NCBI GenBank assembly: GCA_951801155.1
Contig: CATOLK010000086.1
Location: 1 to 5,059 of the forward strand
Reading direction: 5' to 3'
Length of the DNA: 5,059 nt
DNA from: an uncultured Rickettsiales bacterium
GTDB taxonomy: Bacteria > Pseudomonadota > Alphaproteobacteria > Rickettsiales > UBA1997
In this document: positions 1-5,059 of the stretch, in pieces
Layout: every line of letters begins with the position of its first letter
Numbering within the stretch: position 1 is the first letter of the stretch
Translations under genes and position numbers: made by a program
The notes under the pieces: generated by a model
Database searches by the model: none
What the model was told of the DNA's origin: nothing
The model's input: the letters and a program-made list of their open reading frames with translations, nothing else

Positions 1-39
1 AACACCAGAATATATGTTATAGTATGTATATTCTTTCAT
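1..39 (-). CDS. 5' end of an unidentified gene (partial, runs off left edge)
   Basis: An ATG at 39-37 on the minus strand opens a frame that stays open to the window edge and reads MKEYTYYNIYSGV. The start is supported by a GAGG Shine-Dalgarno at 49-46 with a six-base spacer, which is the best ribosome binding site in the window; the three upstream genes have weak sites or none. The frame begins 65 bases after the stop of the 998-codon gene on the same strand, so the two could be one transcript. Thirteen residues are too few to assign a family, and I do not recognise the protein. The Shine-Dalgarno sits in one arm of a 10-bp inverted repeat, which suggests that translation of this gene is controlled. 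That the frame is real is an inference from the ribosome binding site and context. Confidence 0.45.
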   Translation of the reverse strand, partial: MKEYTYYNIYSGV

Positions 40-45
40 TAATTA

Positions 46-94
46 CCTCATTTTTTATTAATAAATTTACATGAAATTAATTATAAAAATGAGG
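46..94 (-). promoter_or_regulatory. Hairpin sequestering the Shine-Dalgarno of the downstream gene (or terminator of the large gene)
   Basis: CCTCATTTTT (46-55) and AAAAATGAGG (85-94) are perfect 10-bp inverted arms, and an imperfect AT pairing continues inward. Read on the minus strand, the first arm starts 10 bases after the TGA stop of the 998-codon gene, and the second arm contains the GAGG ribosome binding site of the partial gene starting at 39. Pairing would therefore mask that site. The structure lacks a clean T-run after the second arm on the minus strand (it continues TAATTAATG), which argues against a simple Rho-independent terminator. Read on the plus strand, the second arm is followed by CAATTTTATTTC, also not a convincing tract. 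Confidence 0.5.
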
Positions 95-104
95 CAATTT
101 TATT

Positions 105-3101
105 TCAAAATTTTTCCAAAATATGTTTGGACTTGTACATACAATAATTATTTGCATCAACAATATTCAAAAATATTTCTCTTTTTTTATCCATATCCAT
201 AGAATCATAATCATCATTATAATTATAATTTTTAAAATTATGATTAATAATATTAGACATTTTTTTTCTTTGTAGTTCACTATTTCTTTTAGGAATTGTC
301 ATATTTTTTATATCATCTATTTCATTTTCCACAATCTTTAATAATTTTAGAGAATTTTTAACATCAAAATAACTATCCATAAATGAATTATTTTGTTCAG
401 TAACATTTATTTCATTAATTTTATATTTATTTAATAAAATTTCTAACACACCATCCATAATAATATCGGCAATTATAAAATATAATTTATTTTTTTTTCT
501 TAAAAGAGAATTAGCCTCTTCATATAATCTTGCAAAATAAAGAATTATTTTATGATCTTTATCACTAAAATCAATGTTTCTTAAATTAATTCCTTTTGAA
601 TTAACATAATTTTTGATTTCAATTTCTTCTTTTTCTCTTAATTTAGAGTAATTATTGTATATATGAGCAACAAAATGATAAATTCTGCCGTTTCTTAAAA
701 TATTGCAAAATGGATTAAATTCATTATTATCTTGATATAATAGATTGTTGGCATTAATATTTTCCAACACAATTTCAATATACTCTTTAAAATTTTTATC
801 TTTAAAAAGATTTAAAAAATCTCGTAATACAATATTTTTTATTTCATTAAGATTGAAAAAATTACTAACATTACGTATCATGTTAATCATTTTAAAATTA
901 TTTTCCCTTTGCATTCTTCTTCTTTCAAAATCAGATGCACTCAAAATACAATTAATATTATAATTAGAATATTTTATTTCATCTTTTAAGATAAGATTAA
1001 AATTTGCTCCATTTTTAAAATAGAATTTTTTACTTAAATTTTCATTTTTAAAACTAGGATTTTTTTTAAAAAAATATTCTTTTTCATTTTTATAATTTTT
1101 ACTTACTTTAAAATAACCAATAATCCATTCCGCTGGAATTGATACAAGATCTAACTCAGAATACTCATAGGCTCTACTATCACTAAATACTGGATTTAAA
1201 ACTTTTGTACCATCTGGTACAGATATTAAAAATATTTTAGATTTATTATTTTCAAGTACATATTTATTAGCTATATTTATATCTGTTGTAACCGAAATCA
1301 ATCCTTTATGTAAAGAGTTATTTTTAATTATATTATAATCACTTATAGTAACATAATCAATATATTCTCCGTCCATACCAATATTTAAAAATTTATTTGC
1401 AGTTTTATCAGATATGTTTAAACCTCTTACAAAAATCATTGATTTTTCAAGTACAGATGTAATTAAACCACCTTCTTCTAAATTATTATATTTTATATTA
1501 TTATATTTTATATATCTGCGCCTATATGCATCTATATTTTCTAAAAATTTACTGTTATTTTTTATTCCAATAATACCATTCCACATTAAAAATGATTTTG
1601 CATATTCAAAATATTTATATTTATTTATTTTACCAATTTTTTTTGTAAATTTATAGTGTTTTTTAATATTATATAAATTGTATTGTAATATTTTTTTAGC
1701 TTCTATTTTTTCTTCGATATTACTATCATATGAAAATAATTTATATAAAGCTTCTTTTATTGTTTGTTTTAATTGATCTGTTAAAATACTTTGTAGTTTT
1801 AAAGAATATTTTTCAATAAATAAATTATATTCGTTTTCAGCTGTTCTAATAGCTATAATATTTTTATATTTTTCTATTACATTTAAAATTTGACTAATAT
1901 TAGGAATAATAATATTTTCATAATAATTTTTATATCTTTCTTCCAATGTATTTCCTATTCCACTTTCTATTTTTTCTATATCCAATAGTTCCTTAGCTTG
2001 TTCTAGATCTCTATTAATGACAAAATTCATTTCTTTATGGTAATTATAAAAATCATCTATAATAAAATTTAAATGTTTTAAAGCAAAATTTCCAAAAGCA
2101 AGATCGTAGAAATCAGCATTTGTATAATATTCTTTTATTTCGGATATAAAATCATTTTTAATTTTTTTTGTAGATAACTGTTTATTTACATTTAATATAA
2201 AATATATTTTATTAAATTCATCTTCTACATTTTTTATATTACCGCTTTTTAAATATGCTTTAATATTTTGTATAAAATAAAATCCATTTTCCGTCATAGT
2301 TGGATCCTCACCTACATAACCACCTATTACAAAATAATTTAAAAATTTTCTTAATTCCGATTCTGGTATATTTTTTGTATTTTCTACAAAAAATTTTATT
2401 AATTGTAATCTATTCTCTATAAATTCAGGATTAAATTTATACCAACCAATAATGTTATTATTACACATTTTTAATTCATTTCTAAAAAAAGCATCTAATA
2501 TTTGTCTTTGGACTGCATTACAATTTTTTAATATTTCTAAATATATAAAATATTTTTTATTTTTACTATAGTTTTTAAATTTTTCTATAGGTGTATTTTC
2601 TGTTAAATCTATTTCTTTATAATATTTTATAATTTTAATATTATCATATTTTGTGGTATTTCTTATTTTATCCATAAGTTTCACTTGTTTTTTATTATTA
2701 TAGGCATTGTTTTTTAACCTATCAGACTTAAAATAAAAATATAGAGAACCTTTTATTGCTATATCCGGTATACGACTTCCACTTTTTATTAGTTTTGGTT
2801 TGATCCCTTTTTTATAAAATTCCAATTCCAATTCCAATAACATTTCTTTTTTTAATGCACTGTATATAATTAGTGTATTTCTATTTGATATTTTTTTATT
2901 TCCGAAAATCGATGGTGTTTTTCCATATAAATCATAACGATCCATAAAATCTTTGAATATGTTTATAGCTTTATATATATCACTTAAATCAATTGATATA
3001 AAAATTTTTGTTTCTTTTTCTGCTGAAAAATTATCTTTATTATTTGGAAATCTGTAGTTCCAATTATTTGTTACTCTCCAGGTTTTTTCATAATCAGTCA
3101 T
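105..3101 (-). CDS. Large protein with a predicted R-S-E ADP-ribosyltransferase domain; candidate effector
   Basis: A 998-residue protein of a family I do not recognise as a whole. It has no signal peptide or clear membrane segment and is rich in Asn, Lys, Ile and Tyr. Residues about 552-668 look like an ADP-ribosyltransferase, which would transfer ADP-ribose from NAD+ to a target: R559 in the strand MIFVRG; S603 in GLISVTT followed by a helix ending in A611 (ungapped match to the cholera toxin A strand GYVSTS); a core strand IFLISVPDG; and E649 in YSELDLVSIP, then IIGYFKV, which parallels the toxin's EQEVSALGGIP and IYGWYRV. The position two before E649 is Tyr647, not the usual Glu/Gln. Residues 30-130 weakly resemble the SpvC/OspF/HopA1 fold, and 800-870 an HxxxH phosphodiesterase; both are uncertain. 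The rest looks helical. Start ATG at 3101 has only a weak GGA seven bases upstream; stop is TGA. An intact frame of this length through many A/T runs implies selection. A type IV-secreted effector or toxin is inferred. Confidence 0.85.
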   Translation of the reverse strand: MTDYEKTWRVTNNWNYRFPNNKDNFSAEKETKIFISIDLSDIYKAINIFKDFMDRYDLYGKTPSIFGNKKISNRNTLIIYSALKKEMLLELELEFYKKGIKPKLIKSGSRIPDIAIKGSLYFYFKSDRLKNNAYNNKKQVKLMDKIRNTTKYDNIKIIKYYKEIDLTENTPIEKFKNYSKNKKYFIYLEILKNCNAVQRQILDAFFRNELKMCNNNIIGWYKFNPEFIENRLQLIKFFVENTKNIPESELRKFLNYFVIGGYVGEDPTMTENGFYFIQNIKAYLKSGNIKNVEDEFNKIYFILNVNKQLSTKKIKNDFISEIKEYYTNADFYDLAFGNFALKHLNFIIDDFYNYHKEMNFVINRDLEQAKELLDIEKIESGIGNTLEERYKNYYENIIIPNISQILNVIEKYKNIIAIRTAENEYNLFIEKYSLKLQSILTDQLKQTIKEALYKLFSYDSNIEEKIEAKKILQYNLYNIKKHYKFTKKIGKINKYKYFEYAKSFLMWNGIIGIKNNSKFLENIDAYRRRYIKYNNIKYNNLEEGGLITSVLEKSMIFVRGLNISDKTANKFLNIGMDGEYIDYVTISDYNIIKNNSLHKGLISVTTDINIANKYVLENNKSKIFLISVPDGTKVLNPVFSDSRAYEYSELDLVSIPAEWIIGYFKVSKNYKNEKEYFFKKNPSFKNENLSKKFYFKNGANFNLILKDEIKYSNYNINCILSASDFERRRMQRENNFKMINMIRNVSNFFNLNEIKNIVLRDFLNLFKDKNFKEYIEIVLENINANNLLYQDNNEFNPFCNILRNGRIYHFVAHIYNNYSKLREKEEIEIKNYVNSKGINLRNIDFSDKDHKIILYFARLYEEANSLLRKKNKLYFIIADIIMDGVLEILLNKYKINEINVTEQNNSFMDSYFDVKNSLKLLKIVENEIDDIKNMTIPKRNSELQRKKMSNIINHNFKNYNYNDDYDSMDMDKKREIFLNIVDANNYCMYKSKHILEKF
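1483..1512 (-). repeat. Perfect 15-bp tandem duplication inside the large gene
   Basis: The unit TTATTATATTTTATA occurs twice head to tail (1483-1497 and 1498-1512). Being a multiple of three it keeps the frame, and on the minus strand it encodes IKYNN twice at residues 531-540, in the segment just before the predicted ADP-ribosyltransferase domain. It is likely a recent in-frame duplication in a tolerant linker. Confidence 0.9.
2820..2837 (-). repeat. Hexanucleotide microsatellite (TTCCAA)x3 inside the large gene
   Basis: TTCCAA is repeated three times without error. On the minus strand it encodes alternating Leu-Glu (LELELE region, residues about 88-94) in the N-terminal part of the large protein. 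Unit gain or loss would add or remove two residues without breaking the frame. Confidence 0.85.
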
Positions 3102-3130
3102 TTTATGTCCAAGTATTTTTTTTTAAAAAA

Positions 3131-3160
3131 AACATAAAAAACAAGATAAGTCAACAAAAA
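3131..3160 (-). promoter_or_regulatory. Possible promoter of the large gene
   Basis: On the minus strand a TTGACT box lies at 3154-3149, about 48 bases before the ATG of the 998-codon gene. A TATGTT box lies at 3136-3131, but only 12 bases separate the two; a TTTTTG box at 3160-3155 gives an 18-base spacing to the same TATGTT but matches the consensus poorly. Immediately downstream is a T9A8 tract (3116-3132). The elements are suggestive only, because AT-rich DNA produces such boxes by chance. Confidence 0.25.
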
Positions 3161-3199
3161 AATGATATCAAAAGATTTTTTATTTTTTTCATAATCTTT
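3156..3199 (-). terminator. Weak terminator-like hairpin after ppa
   Basis: Read on the minus strand, AAAGATT (3199-3193) and AATCTTT (3177-3171) form a 7-bp stem with a 15-base loop; after TGATATCA comes a run of seven T (3162-3156). It lies about 40 bases past the ppa stop and before the start of the large gene, where a transcript end is expected. The stem is AT-rich, the loop large and the T-run displaced by about nine bases, so termination would be inefficient and read-through into the large gene remains possible. Confidence 0.25.
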
Positions 3200-3213
3200 A
3201 TTTTTTATAAATA

Positions 3214-3227
3214 TTTTATGCAGGAGG
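3214..3227. repeat. 14-bp repeat TTTTATGCAGGAGG, left inverted copy
   Basis: This 14-mer recurs in perfect inverted orientation at 4777-4790 (CCTCCTGCATAAAA), so the two copies bracket the ppa-sppA pair. It begins 10 bases past the ppa stop. With three adjacent G+C-rich triplets it stands out from the surrounding AT-only sequence. It may be a remnant insertion-sequence end or part of a dispersed repeat; no flanking target duplication is evident. Confidence 0.7.
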
Positions 3228-3237
3228 CTAATATCTA

Positions 3238-3765
3238 TTATTTTTTTGCTCTTTCTACAGCTTCTAAAATCTTATTTTTTGCTTCTTTAGAATCTTTATA
3301 ACCAGCAACTTTAACCCATTTACCATTTTCCAAATCTTTATAGTGTTCAAAAAAATGCTCAACCTTGTCTAAAGTTATTTTAGGAAGTTCATCAATCTCA
3401 TTAATTTTAGAATATTCGCTATTCATTTTTTCTGTTGGAACTGCTAAAATTTTTTCATCCTCACCTTTTTCATCTTCCATTAGTAAAATTCCTATTGGTT
3501 TACAAGGTATAACTGCCCCATAAGTAATTGGATATTCTGAAAAAACAAGAACATCTATAGGATCACCATCTCCAGATAATGTATTTGGTATAAAACCGTA
3601 GTTTAAAGGATAATGCATTGGAGTTGCTAAAAATCTATCAACAAAAAGCGCTCCACTTTCTTTATCTAATTCGTATTTTACTGGCAGTGCATTTGCAGGA
3701 TTTTCAACTACAACATTTACACTATTAGGAACATCTTTTCCTGTTTTTATATTTTTAATTAACAT
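3238..3765 (-). CDS. ppa: Inorganic pyrophosphatase (family I)
   Basis: Soluble cytoplasmic enzyme hydrolysing pyrophosphate to two phosphates with Mg2+, which pulls nucleic-acid synthesis and aminoacyl-tRNA formation forward. Its 175 residues match the usual bacterial family I length (about 175). The signature DGDPIDV is at 66-72. All active-site residues known from the E. coli enzyme are present, each one position later because Met1 is counted: E21, K30, E32, R44, Y52, Y56, D66, D68, D71, D98, D103, K105, Y142 and K143. Long near-identical stretches such as KYELDKESGALFVDRF (30-45) and HFFEHYKDLENGKWVKV confirm the family. The ATG at 3765 lies 16 bases after the sppA stop with a weak AAGAAA upstream, so it is probably co-transcribed with sppA and follows it. 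It shows no sign of decay. Identification is secure. Confidence 0.97.
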   Translation of the reverse strand: MLIKNIKTGKDVPNSVNVVVENPANALPVKYELDKESGALFVDRFLATPMHYPLNYGFIPNTLSGDGDPIDVLVFSEYPITYGAVIPCKPIGILLMEDEKGEDEKILAVPTEKMNSEYSKINEIDELPKITLDKVEHFFEHYKDLENGKWVKVAGYKDSKEAKNKILEAVERAKK

Positions 3766-3781
3766 ATTTTTCTTAAAATTA

Positions 3782-4666
3782 TTAATATCTATTATATGTA
3801 GCTTGAATCATATTTTTAGAAATACTACTTCTAAAAATAGATAAAATACTATTAAATTTATTAGAATCTTTGTAGATATCAAAATCTACAATTTTAACTT
3901 TATCCATATCTATATTGATATCTTTAAAGTATTCAATAGCCTCATCATCTCCTCCAATTTTATCTATTAATCCATATTCCAGTGCTTGTCTTCCAGTATA
4001 AACTTGACCATTTGCTATTTCTTGTGCTTCCAGTGTTTTTATTTTTCTTCTTTGAATAAAAATTGTTAAAAAATAATCGTATATATCATTAATTTCTTGA
4101 TTTACTACCATATCAACGTCTGGCGTTATTTTTTCAAACGGATTCGGAGCAGATTTAAGTATAGAACTTTTAAAAGTTGTCAGAGATATTCCGAATTTTT
4201 TTGCTAATTCTGTTATTTCATAATTTTGTGCTATAACACCTATTGAACCCACAGCACTAGTATTATAAGCAATTATATAATCGCTAGCCATAGCTAATAA
4301 ATATGCTCCCGACGTTCCCAAACCATTAATTTGCGAAATTATTGGTTTATCAATGGATAATTTTCTAAAGAATGTATACAACATTTCACTAGCTACCACA
4401 TCTCCACCAGGTGAATCAATATCTAAAATAATAGCTTTTATTTTATCATCTTTTAATTTTTCGAGTTTTTCTCTTGAAAATGAGTCATTACCAATATAAT
4501 CTCTAATATTTACTCTTGCTATAATATCTTTTCCTACAATGTTACCTCTAACTACTTTATTACACAATGAAAGTAAATAAAAAAATAGCACTACAATTGT
4601 TATTATTCTCCAGATAGAAATTTTTTTTTTAAATTTTTGAATGGCTATAAATTCAGCTTCTTTCAT
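3782..4666 (-). CDS. sppA: Signal peptide peptidase SppA, short (36K-type) membrane-anchored serine protease
   Basis: Member of peptidase family S49 (ClpP/crotonase fold), which cuts leftover signal peptides and other membrane-released peptides using a Ser/Lys dyad. After a basic N-terminus (KFKKK), one membrane anchor spans about residues 16-35, placing the catalytic domain outside the cytoplasmic membrane. Family landmarks in order: LDIDSPGGDV (81-90) forming the oxyanion region; the nucleophile S119 in GLGTSGAYLLAMASD; NTSAVGSIGV (135-144); the general-base Lys, K171, in LKSAPNPFEKITPD; and GQVYTGRQALEYGLIDKIGG (220-239). At 294 residues it matches the single-domain Gram-positive and alphaproteobacterial form rather than the doubled E. 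coli protein. It is the first gene of a likely two-gene unit with ppa. No Shine-Dalgarno is visible before the ATG at 4666. Codons 12-15 contain a run of ten A, a slippage-prone site. Confidence 0.93.
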   Translation of the reverse strand: MKEAEFIAIQKFKKKISIWRIITIVVLFFYLLSLCNKVVRGNIVGKDIIARVNIRDYIGNDSFSREKLEKLKDDKIKAIILDIDSPGGDVVASEMLYTFFRKLSIDKPIISQINGLGTSGAYLLAMASDYIIAYNTSAVGSIGVIAQNYEITELAKKFGISLTTFKSSILKSAPNPFEKITPDVDMVVNQEINDIYDYFLTIFIQRRKIKTLEAQEIANGQVYTGRQALEYGLIDKIGGDDEAIEYFKDINIDMDKVKIVDFDIYKDSNKFNSILSIFRSSISKNMIQATYNRY

Positions 4667-4701
4667 AATAAATAAATTAATTAAAATTTTAATTTTAAAT
4701 T

Positions 4702-4755
4702 ATTATATTAATAATATAAAGTCAAATAGTTATTTTTATGTAAAGCAGTATTATA
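4702..4755 (-). promoter_or_regulatory. Probable promoter region of sppA-ppa
   Basis: On the minus strand a perfect TATAAT lies at 4755-4750, about 84 bases before the sppA ATG, without a good -35 box at 16-18 bases. A second set is TTTACA at 4744-4739 and TTGACT at 4725-4720, followed by TATATT and by TATAAT at 4707-4702; the TTGACT to TATAAT gap is only 12 bases. A promoter is expected here because nothing else precedes the operon, but which boxes are used cannot be decided by eye. Confidence 0.3.
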
Positions 4756-4776
4756 TTTAAAAAATTTATAAATAGA

Positions 4777-4790
4777 CCTCCTGCATAAAA
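4777..4790. repeat. 14-bp repeat CCTCCTGCATAAAA, right inverted copy
   Basis: Exact reverse complement of 3214-3227. It lies about 110 bases before the sppA start and is immediately followed on the plus strand by the hairpin at 4794-4820. The two copies face each other across a 1.58-kb segment that contains exactly ppa and sppA. Confidence 0.7.
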
Positions 4791-4793
4791 CTA

Positions 4794-4825
4794 TACTCAA
4801 ATATTAATAATATTTGAGTATTTTT
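4794..4825 (+). terminator. Terminator-like hairpin with T-run
   Basis: TACTCAAATATT (4794-4805) and AATATTTGAGTA (4809-4820) form a perfect 12-bp stem around a three-base loop, followed on the plus strand by TTTTT (4821-4825) and further T-rich sequence. The shape is that of a Rho-independent terminator, although the stem is AT-rich. No plus-strand gene precedes it; read on the minus strand it is followed by TAGTTTTATG and could end a transcript arriving from beyond the right edge. Alternatively it is the end of a repeat that includes the adjacent 14-mer. Confidence 0.5.
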
Positions 4826-4874
4826 AAATTTATTTATTTTTATGATTGTTTATTCTTTAATTTCCCTTTATTTA

Positions 4875-4937
4875 CGTCATTCCAGATTAGAATTACTTGA
4901 CAATTTATTGTCTAGTAATTCTTAATGTGGAATCCAG
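4875..4937. repeat. Rickettsiales-type palindromic element
   Basis: A 63-bp element framed by CGTCATTCC and GGAATCCAG. Its arms, 4880-4903 and 4908-4932, pair almost throughout (one bulge, two mismatches) around a four-base loop TTTA. It contains GAATTACTTGACAA on the left and TTGTCTAGTAATTC on the right. The outer frame resembles the CGTCATTCC/GGAATCCAG ends of small dispersed palindromic repeats that I recall from Rickettsia; family membership is from memory and untested. It lies in intergenic DNA, and any RNA would fold into a long hairpin. Confidence 0.7.
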
Positions 4938-5043
4938 AAATAAATTACTTTAATAGGAAAAAAGGATATTAGTAGTTTTTCTATATTTTGTAATATAAAA
5001 AAATCTTTAAAATATTTTTCTATATTTAATATTCTTTATATTA

Positions 5044-5059
5044 CTGGATTCCACATTAA
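5044..5059. repeat. Start of a second, inverted copy of the palindromic element (cut by window edge)
   Basis: CTGGATTCCACATTAA is the exact reverse complement of 4922-4937, the right end of the element at 4875-4937. The two are separated by 106 bases. The match continues to the last base of the window, so a further inverted copy probably extends beyond it. Confidence 0.65.

Larger units (their letters stand above)
4667..5059. other. Gene-free region upstream of sppA
   Basis: These 393 bases hold no credible gene or tRNA. From left to right: the AT-only sppA leader, promoter-like boxes, one copy of the 14-bp inverted repeat, a terminator-like hairpin, a long palindromic element, an AT-rich stretch with a 13-bp direct repeat (TTTTTCTATATTT at 4976-4988 and 5015-5027), and the first 16 bases of a second, inverted palindromic-element copy at the window edge. 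The small frames present lack ribosome binding sites. Confidence 0.8.

Noticed and set aside
105..107. TGA at the end of the large gene read as Trp (alternative code), extending the protein by nine residues
   Set aside because: Trp codons in all three genes are TGG, and the extension would only add a short tail into the hairpin region; the standard code explains everything seen.
745..963. Plus-strand 72-codon open frame inside the large gene
   Set aside because: It is antisense to the large gene, has no ribosome binding site and its hydrophobic, Leu/Ile-rich translation is what complementing an Asn/Lys-rich AT-rich gene gives.
1414..1656. Plus-strand 80-codon open frame
   Set aside because: Shadow of the large gene on the opposite strand across the predicted ART N-terminus; no start signal or recognisable domain.
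3008..3301. Plus-strand 97-codon open frame across the spacer between the large gene and ppa
   Set aside because: It overlaps both flanking genes antisense, is mostly Phe/Ile/Tyr from AT-rich DNA, and has no ribosome binding site.
3812..3838. 10-bp inverted repeat ATTTTTAGAA/TTCTAAAAAT near the 3' end of sppA, possible attenuator before ppa
   Set aside because: It lies inside the sppA coding sequence and has no T-run after it in the direction of transcription; AT-rich coding DNA gives such pairs by chance.
4842..4925. 27-codon plus-strand frame running into the palindromic element
   Set aside because: No Shine-Dalgarno and no resemblance to a known peptide; open frames through such palindromes are common by chance.
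4897..4926. TTGACA with CTTAAT 18 bases later on the plus strand, promoter-like
   Set aside because: Both boxes are part of the palindrome's arms and no plus-strand gene follows within the window.

Overview
The window is strongly AT-rich, with coding sequence dominated by A/T-ending codons, Asn/Lys/Ile/Tyr-rich proteins and many homopolymer runs. Together with an intact bacterial pyrophosphatase, a short SppA-type protease, and a small palindromic repeat framed by CGTCATTCC...GGAATCCAG (a frame I associate with dispersed repeats in Rickettsiales), this points to an obligate intracellular alphaproteobacterium, most likely Rickettsiales (Holosporales possible). The standard bacterial code fits: Trp is read from TGG, and the large gene ends at TGA.

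All supported genes lie on the minus strand, so transcription runs from right to left. From the right: (i) a 393-base gene-free stretch (4667-5059) with a palindromic element, part of a second inverted copy cut by the window edge, a terminator-like hairpin, a 14-bp repeat and the leader of the next gene; (ii) sppA, a membrane-anchored Ser/Lys signal-peptide peptidase; (iii) ppa, inorganic pyrophosphatase, 16 bases downstream and probably co-transcribed; (iv) a 136-base spacer with the second, inverted copy of the 14-bp repeat, a weak terminator-like hairpin and a promoter-like box; (v) a 998-codon gene of unrecognised family; (vi) the first 13 codons of another gene, running off the left edge, with a good Shine-Dalgarno that is locked in a hairpin.

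The ordinary part is sppA-ppa: membrane proteolysis plus PPi removal, both with complete visible active sites. The unusual part is the 998-aa protein. Its middle (about residues 552-668) reads like an ADP-ribosyltransferase of the cholera-toxin-like R-S-E class: R559, an SVTT strand motif at S603, and E649 followed by the IP-x4-IGYFKV ending. The rest is mostly helical and unassigned. Two weaker resemblances are noted: an N-terminal part like the SpvC/OspF/HopA1 effector fold without its catalytic His, and a C-terminal HxxxH region like a degenerate SidE-type phosphodiesterase. The best reading is a large host-directed effector or toxin; the small downstream gene could be its partner, but only 13 codons are visible.
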